A stretch of 64,000 nucleotides of DNA from JBJXHC01 sp964538485 (GTDB lineage: Bacteria > Bacteroidota > Ignavibacteria > UBA10030 > UBA6906): positions 1 to 64,000 of the forward strand of contig CAZIHJ010000003.1 of NCBI GenBank assembly GCA_964538485.1, read 5' to 3'. The notes below the pieces were generated by a model. It was not told the origin of the DNA. It worked only from the letters and a program-made list of their open reading frames with translations, and did no database searches. This document shows positions 23,476-31,973 of this stretch, piece by piece. Every line of letters begins with the position of its first letter. The first letter of the stretch is position 1. The translations under genes were made by a program, and so were the position numbers.

Positions 23476-24834
23476 ATGAAACCACTCGCCAGGGTCGGAA
23501 CATATCTCAAGAAGGAAGCCGGGGAAATCCAATCCTCGGTACAAGGCGTCGTCTCCGACGCGAAGCAATCGTGGCAACGGCAGTCGGCAGATACGGTTGG
23601 TAAGCGACTCAATAGTCCGCCGTTCATTGATCCGATCAAGCTTAGAAGGATCATCCTCACTATCATCAAGGTGCTTATTGCGTTGGAAATTATCGGTGCG
23701 ATTGCAGAGGGGGCAAGCACTGACAATTGGTCTCGCTTCGGATTTGATCTGATCATAGCCGGTATTCTCTATTTCATGTGGGAGAGGATAACGGTGATCG
23801 CAAAGCAAAAGAAGGAGGCGTATCGACGTAAAATGGAATCCCCCAGCAGCCAGACGAAGCTCTGGGACGCGTTCGTCTTTTCCCTCCTCTGGACTGATGA
23901 GATTTATGCTGACTTTCCCGATGACAGAAAGCGCCTTGTTGCGATAAGCTACACGCTCATAACTCTTGGCCTCATTGTGGCCTATCTTGAGATAGGCACT
24001 GGTTTGATGGCACTGATTGTCGCCGGTTGTCTGGTACTCGGTGCAGTCAATCTGCTCAGTTGGGTGGTGTCGCGGGAACGAGGCGAGCGCGAGACTCTGC
24101 AAACAGAACTCAAGCTCGCCCACGATGTGCAGGTCTCTTTGATGCCGGCGCACTGTCCCCCGGTCTCCGGTTTTGATATTGCAGGAAAGTCGCTTCCAGC
24201 GAAGGTGGTGGGCGGCGATCATTTCGACTTCTCCCACCTTGGTGGTGGAACTACAGACTTCGGCATCAGTATCTTTGACGTTTCGGGAAAAGGGATGCAT
24301 GCGGCAATGTCGGCGGTGTTCACAACAGGTGCATTTGTCAGTGAATCCCGACAAGCATCCTCGCCTGCAGAAATCCTCACCCGCTTGAACAAATCCGTGT
24401 ACAAGTATTCACGCCGCGGCCATTTTGTGACGTTCCTCCTCGGACTGATTGATGTAGCCCCAAAGTCGTTCACGTTTGCAAATGCTGGACAGATTAAACC
24501 TCTGCTCTGTCGAGACGGCACAGTTGAGTGGCTCAATGCCAACGGCGCAACATTCCCTCTGGGGATGACTGAAGACGCGACGTATCAGGAACGTTCAATA
24601 CAACTCACTCCGGGGAGTATCTTGCTCCTTATGACGGATGGATTCACTGAGGCGATGAATATCAGAGATGAGCAATACGGATCCGAACGTCTCGATCAAT
24701 TTGTAAAACAACTTGCGGCCTCGACTCTTTCGGCTGGCCAGATACTTGAAGCAATCACGAAGGAAGTGCAGGCATTCGTTGGTCAAGCTGAACAACACGA
24801 CGATATGACGATGGTGGTGGTAAAAGTGGAGTAA
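23476..24834 (+). CDS. membrane-bound SpoIIE/RsbU-type serine phosphatase
   Basis: A 452-residue protein. Residues 1-55 are a charged N-terminus, followed by four hydrophobic segments (about 57-80, 88-105, 150-170, 172-200). A short helical linker (ERETLQTELKLAHDVQVSLMP) precedes the PPM/SpoIIE phosphatase domain (about 215-452). Metal-site motifs are VVGGDHFDF, FDVSGKGMHAAM, FANAGQIKPLL, MTDGFTEAMN and QHDDMTMVVV. Such proteins dephosphorylate anti-sigma-factor antagonists in partner-switching pathways. No antagonist or kinase gene is adjacent, so the partner is unknown. Confidence 0.88.
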   Translation: MKPLARVGTYLKKEAGEIQSSVQGVVSDAKQSWQRQSADTVGKRLNSPPFIDPIKLRRIILTIIKVLIALEIIGAIAEGASTDNWSRFGFDLIIAGILYFMWERITVIAKQKKEAYRRKMESPSSQTKLWDAFVFSLLWTDEIYADFPDDRKRLVAISYTLITLGLIVAYLEIGTGLMALIVAGCLVLGAVNLLSWVVSRERGERETLQTELKLAHDVQVSLMPAHCPPVSGFDIAGKSLPAKVVGGDHFDFSHLGGGTTDFGISIFDVSGKGMHAAMSAVFTTGAFVSESRQASSPAEILTRLNKSVYKYSRRGHFVTFLLGLIDVAPKSFTFANAGQIKPLLCRDGTVEWLNANGATFPLGMTEDATYQERSIQLTPGSILLLMTDGFTEAMNIRDEQYGSERLDQFVKQLAASTLSAGQILEAITKEVQAFVGQAEQHDDMTMVVVKVE

Positions 24835-24838
24835 TGGA

Positions 24839-25993
24839 ATGAATTGGGGCAATAGAGAATTGGAAAGATGGAGTGATGGGATACTATGTGTGATGTCCGT
24901 GTGTGTGTTCCTTTCTTCTTATGCGGTCTCTGCACAGACCAACTCGAACTTTGATGTCAGACTCTCGCTCAACATGGAGTCGGCAGAAAAGACTGTGGAG
25001 TTGTATGAAGGACGTTCAGGAAGACCGGAGGATGTGGCGACGCTCAGAGGCAGCATGGTCGCGTTGGCAACGGCGGAACTTCTGGCACAGAAGACGTTCG
25101 GCATTGATCATCTGATCGAGAATCTCACGGATGCGAAGTTTGGTCAACGCTCCGAAGGAGATGTCTACGGAATGGGCGAGGCAAGAATCCAGGCACCTGC
25201 GATGAGGGAATTGTTGGATGAAATCAAGCGCCGGAATTTCGGACGTCGTGTTGTGGGGACGGTGGAGCAGTTGTTTCCCGTCGATACTGAAATCTCCACG
25301 TCGATTCCGGTCTTCTTTGTTGCGTTTGGTCACGCCAACATTGACGCGTTCGTTCGTCGTGTTGTCTGGCGCGGAGACGTACCAGTCTTTGTTGGTGAAG
25401 GGGAAGGTGAACTGACCATCGTGGTGAATCTCGGCAAGGCAGTTCACTATGGCAGAAACCTCGAAGAGAGGTTCGTTGGGACGCTTGCGGTTGTTGCGCA
25501 CGAGGTGTTTCATGCCGCATTCGGTGTGTTGCAGGACTCATCCCCGGTCTGGAAAAAGTACTATGCCACGCACGACACGTATCTGGACCGGCTTCTCGAA
25601 CTCACACACAATGAAGGCATCGCGCATTATCTTTCATTCGAGCAGCGTTCGCGTGGATATCTTCCCCAGGATTGGGATCAACGTATCAATTCCTCTTTCG
25701 AGGAATTCAACAAGAATGCGTCCGAGTTGCTTTCTGCCCGAACATCCCCGCGACGCGCTGGTGAGATCATCCGTGCATCCAACACATCTGAGTACTGGGA
25801 AAGTTACGGTGCCATTACCGGGTTGTTTGTAGCCCGACAAATCGATCTGACACTGGGACGCCAGGCCCTTGCCGCGTCTACAGCGCTTGGACCCGGAGAA
25901 TTCTTCGGCAAGTATATCGAATTGACACAATCCAATAACGGCCTTCCAAAGCTCTCACCAGTGATTGTACAGCGGCTAAAAGCGTCCCCGTAA
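24839..25993 (+). CDS. exported HExxH putative zinc peptidase (DUF5700-like)
   Basis: A 384-residue protein with an N-terminal signal sequence (core CVFLSSYAVSAQ). A zinc-protease motif HEVFH lies at 221-225 in VVAHEVFHAAF, and a downstream HNEGIAHYL could give the third ligand. It resembles the putative zinc-dependent peptidases grouped as DUF5700. The start is ambiguous. ATG 24839 gives a polar N-terminus encoded by repetitive sequence, with GG-spaced units every 8 nt at 24859-24880. ATG 24893 would start directly before the hydrophobic core. Location is probably periplasmic or surface. Confidence 0.75.
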   Translation: MNWGNRELERWSDGILCVMSVCVFLSSYAVSAQTNSNFDVRLSLNMESAEKTVELYEGRSGRPEDVATLRGSMVALATAELLAQKTFGIDHLIENLTDAKFGQRSEGDVYGMGEARIQAPAMRELLDEIKRRNFGRRVVGTVEQLFPVDTEISTSIPVFFVAFGHANIDAFVRRVVWRGDVPVFVGEGEGELTIVVNLGKAVHYGRNLEERFVGTLAVVAHEVFHAAFGVLQDSSPVWKKYYATHDTYLDRLLELTHNEGIAHYLSFEQRSRGYLPQDWDQRINSSFEEFNKNASELLSARTSPRRAGEIIRASNTSEYWESYGAITGLFVARQIDLTLGRQALAASTALGPGEFFGKYIELTQSNNGLPKLSPVIVQRLKASP

Positions 25994-26006
25994 GCGGTTC
26001 ATCTGT

Positions 26007-26034
26007 TTGCTGTTGCCACCCTTTTTCGTATCTT
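26007..26034 (+). promoter_or_regulatory. possible sigma70-like promoter for hutI-ftcD-fchA
   Basis: TTGCTG (26007-26012), 16 bp, TATCTT (26029-26034), in the 105-nt gap before hutI. The palindrome at 26054-26072 would lie about 13-31 nt downstream of the expected transcript start. Confidence 0.4.
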
Positions 26035-26053
26035 TCTATCGTGTTTCATCGAC

Positions 26054-26072
26054 CCCGAACCTGAGGTTCGGG
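26054..26072. repeat. perfect palindrome upstream of hutI (REP-like or operator)
   Basis: CCCGAACCT, G, AGGTTCGGG: a 9-bp perfect inverted repeat with a single central base, 27 nt before the hutI start. It has the same geometry as the palindrome upstream of hutU but a different sequence. Confidence 0.6.
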
Positions 26073-26098
26073 CATTCACTCCCGTTGATTAAGGCGCG

Positions 26099-27343
26099 TT
26101 GAACCTATTCATCAAGAACATTTCCCAGCTCGTCACAGTTGCATCTGGCGGTCAGCGTGTCAAAACCGGTAATGCAATGCGCGATGTTGGCGTGATCAGG
26201 AATGCCGGTGTATTATGTACCGGAGGGAAAATTACCTGGGTCGGCGAAATGAGCGCATTCCCCCAATCGCTTGCTGGGAATACTCCAGAACTGGATGCAA
26301 CGGGCAAGGTGGTTTTTCCGGGGTTCGTGGATTCACACACGCATATGATGTTTGCCGGAAACCGCGCTCATGAGTTTGCACTGAGGACAACAGGAGCGAC
26401 ATATCAGCAAATAGCAGATCAGGGTGGAGGCATCCTCAACACCATCACGCATGTCCGGACAGCAACAAAGAGGGAGCTCAAACGCTCCACCGCACGGTAC
26501 CTCACCGAGATGATGAAACATGGAACGACAACGGTTGAAATCAAGTCGGGGTACGGGCTGACCATGGACGCCGAGATCAAAATGCTTGAGGCGATCAACG
26601 AACTCAAGACCGAAGAAATGATGACCGTGGTGCCGACATTTATCGGGGCGCATGCAGTTCCGCCGGAGTACAAGCAGAACAAGGCGGAGTATGTCCGACT
26701 TGTGGTCGAACAAATGATTCCTTATGTCGGACGCAAAGGGCTCGCCACGTTCAGCGACGTGTTCTGCGAAAAAGGATATTTTGAGATTGAAGACACGGAG
26801 CGCATTGCGATTGCTTCGAAGCAGAACGGTATGGCCGTCAAGCTTCATGCCGAGGAACTCTCCTCGCTTGGAGGTGCTGAACTCGCAGCGCGCCTTGAGG
26901 CGACCTCGGCAGACCACCTTGAGCATGTAACACCCGAGGGCATTGCCGCGCTCAGGAAGGCGGGCGTTGTGGCAACATTGCTTCCCGGTGTCTCGTTTTT
27001 CCTGAACCACGGCTATGCTCCGGCCCGCGCACTGATTGACGGGGGCGCGCCAGTCGCTATTGCAAGCGATTTCAATCCGGGTTCGTGTATGTCGTTTTCT
27101 ATGCCGTTGATGATGACCATTGCTTGCACACAAATGCGTATGACCCCGGAAGAGGCAATCACGGCCTCCACGTTGAATGCCGCCGCGGCGCTGAATCTAT
27201 CCGCTACGACAGGAAGTATTGAAGTCGGGAAAAATGCTGATCTGGCAATTGCGGACATCCCTGACTATACCTTCCTTGCATATCATTTTGGGATGAATCA
27301 TGTAGTCACGGTGGTCAAGAACGGCACCATTCTCGAACTGTAA
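26099..27343 (+). CDS. hutI: imidazolonepropionase
   Basis: A 414-residue amidohydrolase that opens imidazolonepropionate to N-formiminoglutamate. Metal and substrate motifs are HTH at 80-82 in VDSHTHMMFAG, MKHGTTTVEIKSGYGL, KLHAEELSSLGGAELA, DHLEHV, and the aspartate in IASDFNPGS. The start is TTG 26099, giving the typical N-terminus LFIKNISQLVTV, with AAGG 5 nt upstream; no ATG fits. ftcD follows after 17 nt, so the two are co-transcribed. Confidence 0.96.
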   Translation: MNLFIKNISQLVTVASGGQRVKTGNAMRDVGVIRNAGVLCTGGKITWVGEMSAFPQSLAGNTPELDATGKVVFPGFVDSHTHMMFAGNRAHEFALRTTGATYQQIADQGGGILNTITHVRTATKRELKRSTARYLTEMMKHGTTTVEIKSGYGLTMDAEIKMLEAINELKTEEMMTVVPTFIGAHAVPPEYKQNKAEYVRLVVEQMIPYVGRKGLATFSDVFCEKGYFEIEDTERIAIASKQNGMAVKLHAEELSSLGGAELAARLEATSADHLEHVTPEGIAALRKAGVVATLLPGVSFFLNHGYAPARALIDGGAPVAIASDFNPGSCMSFSMPLMMTIACTQMRMTPEEAITASTLNAAAALNLSATTGSIEVGKNADLAIADIPDYTFLAYHFGMNHVVTVVKNGTILEL

Positions 27344-27360
27344 ACCATAACGGAATTGTT

Positions 27361-28380
27361 ATGCCACGCATAGTTGAATGTGTCCCCAATTTCAGCGAAG
27401 GACAGAACATCAAGATCATCAATGCGATTGGTGGGGCAATCAGTTCCGTTGCCGGGGTGAAGTTCATAAGTGCTGAACCCGACAAGGATTACAATCGTAC
27501 CGTTGTCACGTTCATTGGCGAGCCGGATGCTGTTGTTGATGCAGCGTTTGCAGCGACACGGAAGGCAGCGGAGTTGATTGACATGACAACCCAGAAGGGG
27601 AAGCACCCGCGCCTCGGTGCCACCGATGTCGTACCCTTCGTCCCGATCTCCGGTGTAACGATGGAAGAATGTGTTCAACTTGCTCATCGTTTCGGAAAGC
27701 GGGTGGGGGAAGAACTGAAGATTCCGGTCTATTTGTATGAAGAAGCAGCGACGCGACCGGAACGCCGCAACCTTTCCACAATCCGCAAAGGCGAATACGA
27801 GGGCCTTGCAGCGAAACTTCAGGACCCGGTGTGGGTTCCGGATTATGGAGCGGCCGCATTCAATGCGAAATCAGGCGCAACGGTGACGGGTGCGAGAATG
27901 TTCCTCATCGCGTATAATGTTAACCTGGATACTGCTGATGCAGAGATCGCACAAGAGATTGCGTTGACGATTCGTGAAAGCGGACGTGTGAAAAAGGATG
28001 ATGCGGGCAATCCAATTGTGGATGCTCAGGGAAGGAAAGTGAGCATTCCCGGAACACTCAAAGCCATCAAGGCCATGGGAGTACCCCTCGAGGCGCATAA
28101 CATCGCTCAGGTGTCGGTGAATGTCGTGAATTATCACATCACACCTCCGCATATTGTCTTTGAAGAAGTGAAGAAACACGCTGCCAAACTTGGTGTGAAG
28201 GTTACCGGAAGCGAAATAGTCGGGCTAACACCGATGGAAGCTCTGGTGATTGCAGGAAGACACTATACCCCGCAGGCGTCAAGTGATGACGAGTGTATCA
28301 CGAGTGCAAACGCTCATCTCGGACTGAGCCAATTGGAGCAGTTCGATCCGAAGAAGAAAATCATCGAATACCAATTGTAG
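27361..28380 (+). CDS. ftcD: glutamate formimidoyltransferase
   Basis: A 339-residue enzyme that transfers the formimino group of N-formiminoglutamate to tetrahydrofolate. Motifs are VECVPNFSEGQN at the N-terminus and the catalytic-histidine segment KGKHPRLGATDVVPF (H82). Two-domain length (formiminotransferase N and C) is normal and the cyclodeaminase is a separate downstream gene rather than fused as in mammals. Use of THF means histidine nitrogen and one-carbon units are both recovered. It lies between hutI and fchA in the same operon. Confidence 0.96.
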   Translation: MPRIVECVPNFSEGQNIKIINAIGGAISSVAGVKFISAEPDKDYNRTVVTFIGEPDAVVDAAFAATRKAAELIDMTTQKGKHPRLGATDVVPFVPISGVTMEECVQLAHRFGKRVGEELKIPVYLYEEAATRPERRNLSTIRKGEYEGLAAKLQDPVWVPDYGAAAFNAKSGATVTGARMFLIAYNVNLDTADAEIAQEIALTIRESGRVKKDDAGNPIVDAQGRKVSIPGTLKAIKAMGVPLEAHNIAQVSVNVVNYHITPPHIVFEEVKKHAAKLGVKVTGSEIVGLTPMEALVIAGRHYTPQASSDDECITSANAHLGLSQLEQFDPKKKIIEYQL

Positions 28381-28388
28381 GAATTGCC

Positions 28389-29021
28389 ATGCTTGTGAAC
28401 AAAACAGTGACATCGTTTCTCAATGAACTTGCCTCTCATTCGCCGGCACCGGGTGGCGGAAGCGTTGCCGCCCTTTCCGGTGCCCTTGGTGCCGCCCTGA
28501 CCTCAATGGTCTGCAACCTTACCATCGGCAAGAAAAAATACGCCGATGTTGAGGGAGACATGAAAAAAGTACTCGCACAATCGGAGTCTCTCCGTGCGAA
28601 GTTCACATCGCTGGTCGACAAGGATACCGATGCATTCAACAAAGTGATGGAGGCCTACGGTCTGCCCAAGGACAATGAGTCGCAGAAAGCGCTACGTTCG
28701 GCGGCCATCCGCGAGGCAACCAAGGAAGCAACGCTGATTCCTTTGGAAGTGATGAAGCACTGCATCGACGCCATGGCACTGGTGCAGGAAGTGACCGCCA
28801 ACGGGAATGCCAATTCGGTCAGTGACGCGGGAGTCAGTGCGCTGATGTTGCATGCTGCTTGCGAAGGTGCTGCACTCAACGTGCAAATCAATCTCAACGG
28901 TCTCAACGATGCTGAATTTGTCGGTTGGAAATCAGAGGAAGTGGAATCGCTGCTCAAAACCAGCAAGATGATGCTGGAGGAAACAATGGAGGTGGTGGGA
29001 GAGAAGACAAAGAAGGAGTAA
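28389..29021 (+). CDS. fchA: formimidoyltetrahydrofolate cyclodeaminase
   Basis: A 210-residue helical cyclodeaminase that converts 5-formimino-THF to 5,10-methenyl-THF plus ammonia. The signature SPAPGGGSVAALSGALGAAL lies at 18-37 and NANSVSDAGVSALML near 140-154. I chose ATG 28389, 8 nt after the ftcD stop; the frame is open farther upstream inside ftcD. It completes the histidine-to-glutamate branch with hutI and ftcD. It ends 2 nt before the convergent methyltransferase stop, with no obvious terminator between them. Confidence 0.95.
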   Translation: MLVNKTVTSFLNELASHSPAPGGGSVAALSGALGAALTSMVCNLTIGKKKYADVEGDMKKVLAQSESLRAKFTSLVDKDTDAFNKVMEAYGLPKDNESQKALRSAAIREATKEATLIPLEVMKHCIDAMALVQEVTANGNANSVSDAGVSALMLHAACEGAALNVQINLNGLNDAEFVGWKSEEVESLLKTSKMMLEETMEVVGEKTKKE

Positions 29022-29023
29022 CG

Positions 29024-29803
29024 TTAACGCACTTTCCCGTCAGGTCTCATCCTGGGCGGGTCAACAGCCGACTGTGACACTTTGTTTAATGCGATCATCC
29101 CACCCCTGATTTCCATGTGCCGTTTATGGTGCAGTACCTCATCCGAGAAGAATTCCCGTGCGTGTTTTCGTGGAACGAGCGCCGCACCGCGATTGGCTAT
29201 CATCTTGACGGTATCAAGAATTTTCCGCTTTATTGATGTCTTGTCGTTGCCAACAATTCCCACCACCTCAAACTCAGGGTAGTTGCTAACAATAAATCGC
29301 ATCGCCCTCCGGATTTCCGGCCATCCGCAATCATCGAAGACAATATAGCCGCCAACTCTGACCATTTTGCTCAGGTAGAGGAAGTTCATGATGGTAAGAT
29401 CGAACACATGGCCGCCGTCAACAAATGCAAGATCAAACGACCTTCCCCCGGCCATGAGCTCGGGTAACGCAATCTCTGAGGGTTTTTCAATGAACTCATA
29501 GAATCCAAAACCGGCGCGATCGAGATTTGCTATTCCAACGCCATGCCAATAAGATGATTGATAGGGATCAAGAATGACGTGATGAGGTTGCGCTTTCGTC
29601 GACAGTGCGTCGCAGATGTGCAGGGAGGAAATACCGAACGCGCACCCGACCTCAATGGTCTTCTCGATGTTCTTTGTTCGGATGAGGTTCCACAGGAAAT
29701 CCCCCTCCTCCTGAGAAATCTCGCCTCGCAGTGCGTAGGAATTGCCGGTTTTATCTAGGACAGTTTTGGAAGAGACGATCTGTGTGAGTAAAGGGTGAAC
29801 CAT
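29024..29803 (-). CDS. class I SAM-dependent methyltransferase
   Basis: A 259-residue protein with a Rossmann methyltransferase core (about 40-190). Motif I is EVGCAFGISSLHI, the acidic segment is ILDPYQSSYW, and post-motif FVDGGHVFDLTIMNF resembles the Methyltransf_24 type used on sugars or small molecules. The C-terminal 60 residues are basic and variable. The substrate is unknown. It lies downstream of rsmE in the same direction, separated by about 80 nt. Confidence 0.75.
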   Translation of the reverse strand: MVHPLLTQIVSSKTVLDKTGNSYALRGEISQEEGDFLWNLIRTKNIEKTIEVGCAFGISSLHICDALSTKAQPHHVILDPYQSSYWHGVGIANLDRAGFGFYEFIEKPSEIALPELMAGGRSFDLAFVDGGHVFDLTIMNFLYLSKMVRVGGYIVFDDCGWPEIRRAMRFIVSNYPEFEVVGIVGNDKTSIKRKILDTVKMIANRGAALVPRKHAREFFSDEVLHHKRHMEIRGGMIALNKVSQSAVDPPRMRPDGKVR

Positions 29804-29884
29804 TGCAGATCCCGTCGGGATGCTGAATGAGATCTTTGTTGATTCAAGAAACGTAAGCGGGAATACATAATCAACAGTGAACGG

Positions 29885-30592
29885 CTATGTGGTTCGAAGA
29901 GTGATCCCCGTTGCTATAATAGCTGCTGTTTCTGTGCGCAAACGCCGCTTTCCCAAACTTACCGGCTGGAATCCCGTGCCCATGGCGGCCTGAATTTCGT
30001 CCTCTGAAAATCCTCCTTCAGGCCCAATACAGATGAATACTTCACGAGCCAGGGGATTGGTCACATCGAACAAATACGGTGTGCTGATTGCTTCGTGTGG
30101 AATGAGTCTGAGTGTGTCCGCTGGGGCAGATCGCAATACATCGTCAAGTGTTGTCAGTGAATCGATCGTGGGGAGGACACACCGACCGGATTGTTTCATT
30201 GCGGCAAAGGCCAGTTTCTGCCATCGTTCTGTACGCGCATGGTGAGGAATGGTGCGTTGCGTGATGATTGGGATAATCCGGTTGACGCCGAGTTCAGTGC
30301 ATTTCTCCACAAGAAAATCATAGTTGGATGCATTCTTGAGGACCGCAACGGCAAGTGTAAGATTGATCTCCGGTTCATGTAGTCGCCAGTGATGCTTATG
30401 TATGTCGCAGGAGGCAGAGTGTTTGTCGATGGTGATAATGAGTACGTCGTAAGCGTTGCCCCTGCCATCCACCACCGTGGTTGTGTCTCCAACCTTTCTT
30501 CGCATCACCTGCGTCAGGTGGGAGAATTCATCATCCACGATATCAAGAGTTGATCCGGAAATATGGTCAGGGGGTGTATAGAAATACTCCAT
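29885..30592 (-). CDS. rsmE: 16S rRNA (uracil1498-N3)-methyltransferase
   Basis: A 235-residue SPOUT methyltransferase modifying U1498 of 16S rRNA. The N-terminal PUA-like domain (HLTQVMRRKVGD) and the C-terminal knot motifs (VEKCTELGVNRIIPI, CIGPEGGFSEDEI, SLGKRRLRTETA) are all present and length is typical. It begins 2 nt after the stop of the BamA-like gene, suggesting co-translation. Confidence 0.95.
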   Translation of the reverse strand: MEYFYTPPDHISGSTLDIVDDEFSHLTQVMRRKVGDTTTVVDGRGNAYDVLIITIDKHSASCDIHKHHWRLHEPEINLTLAVAVLKNASNYDFLVEKCTELGVNRIIPIITQRTIPHHARTERWQKLAFAAMKQSGRCVLPTIDSLTTLDDVLRSAPADTLRLIPHEAISTPYLFDVTNPLAREVFICIGPEGGFSEDEIQAAMGTGFQPVSLGKRRLRTETAAIIATGITLRTT

Positions 30593-30594
30593 TG

Positions 30595-31926
30595 CTAGAA
30601 TGCCCCGCGCAGGTCAAGGACAAACTGCCCTTTGCGATACTCGTTGAACGCATAGTGCGTCCGAATGACAACGCTATAGGGAAGTAGGAAGTCGAGGCCG
30701 CCACCGTACCCCGAGTGGAATGACCCGATCTGAATGTGCTCTCCGCGAAACCACGTTGATCCGGTTTCACCGAAGATTGCCAGACTGATACCGAACCTCC
30801 AGACAGAGAATTGCTCGGGGACCGGAAGTGCGGTAAAGCGAATCGTCTGCGGCTTCACGAGAGGATAACGCAATTCAATTGAGGCGCCGAGCATATTCTC
30901 TCCCTCGAACACCGTGTTGTAATATCCGCGAATACGTTCCGCGTATCCGAAGTAAAGGAGGTGATATGTGGGAACATCGCCGCCGGAGGTTATTGCACCA
31001 TGGAAGCGGGTGGCAAACGTCAGGTCAAGAGGCAGAGGTGTATAGGTGCGAAGATCCGCACTCAGGCGCGCAAAATCGAGATCGGATGTTCCAAATCCAT
31101 ACTTGCGCGCGTTTACTGAAAAGGAACGGCCTTTGGACGGGTACTCGCGCAAATCCCTGGAATCGTACGAATATGTAACCTGGGCGAGGATATAGGAATC
31201 CTTCCCCGTTGGCGAGATGGTCCGTCCCGGACGGTAGTCATCGATGTGGACCACCTGATACCCCACATTGAGGCCGGCGGTTTCATATAGCGAAAACCGT
31301 CTGCCCAGCGTCGCATTGATATCATAATGAAGCTCGTCGAAATCTCCCGTGACGGCTGAAGCGGTCTTGCTCTTGTTCCGAATGCGGGAATATGATATAG
31401 CTCCGGCAAAGTAGAGACTGAATTCCCGATCCAGTTGCGGGTCGGAAAAGAACATATCGAACGATGGATTACTTCCCAGAACAACCGACCCGAAGAGTCT
31501 TTGGTTTCTTCCGCCGACATTATTATGCAGCAATCCCGCCCCGAAATACGGACGCTTTGGATCTCCGTCGCGAAAACCGAAAAGTGGTACGGGAATCAAA
31601 TACCAGCGCTCGTGGACTTCGACGTAGAGAAAGCGCAGTCCCTGCAGACTGTCGTAGTAGATTTCCACGCTATTAAACAGCTTGAGACTGTATATTCTAT
31701 TCTTGTCAAATTCCATCGCCTCCCATGTGACAAGATCGCCGGCCCGGAGCGTCATCTCATCAGAAATAACGTATGACTTGGTCTTCTCGTTGCCTGCGAT
31801 GATGACAGTATCGATAATGCCGAGAGGAAAGGAAAAAGCCCGGAGGGAATCAGGCCCTTGTGAATGAAGAGCGGTTGGAAAACAAAGAAAAACAAATGTG
31901 CAGGCGGCAAACTTCAACAACGGCAT
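30595..31926 (-). CDS. BamA/Omp85-like outer-membrane protein with one POTRA domain
   Basis: A 443-residue protein with a signal peptide, one POTRA-like domain (about 35-108; IDTVIIAGNEKTKSYVI ... LRFLYVEVHERWYLIP) and a 16-stranded-type barrel. The Omp85 loop motif appears as ERIRGYYN. Full BamA has several POTRA domains and about 750-800 residues, so this is a short family member, perhaps a TamA-like or lineage-specific assembly factor. It lies between gcvP and rsmE. The C-terminus FVLDLRGAF ends in phenylalanine, as expected for BAM substrates. Confidence 0.8.
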   Translation of the reverse strand: MPLLKFAACTFVFLCFPTALHSQGPDSLRAFSFPLGIIDTVIIAGNEKTKSYVISDEMTLRAGDLVTWEAMEFDKNRIYSLKLFNSVEIYYDSLQGLRFLYVEVHERWYLIPVPLFGFRDGDPKRPYFGAGLLHNNVGGRNQRLFGSVVLGSNPSFDMFFSDPQLDREFSLYFAGAISYSRIRNKSKTASAVTGDFDELHYDINATLGRRFSLYETAGLNVGYQVVHIDDYRPGRTISPTGKDSYILAQVTYSYDSRDLREYPSKGRSFSVNARKYGFGTSDLDFARLSADLRTYTPLPLDLTFATRFHGAITSGGDVPTYHLLYFGYAERIRGYYNTVFEGENMLGASIELRYPLVKPQTIRFTALPVPEQFSVWRFGISLAIFGETGSTWFRGEHIQIGSFHSGYGGGLDFLLPYSVVIRTHYAFNEYRKGQFVLDLRGAF

Positions 31927-31973
31927 TGTTCCTCAAGTGAAGAAAACAGGGCGACCGGCAGACAGCGGAACGG

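Noticed and set aside
24859..24880. GG-spaced 8-nt units as another element arm
   Set aside because: The period is 8 not 9, only three degenerate units are visible and no inverted partner lies nearby; it mainly makes the peptidase start ambiguous.
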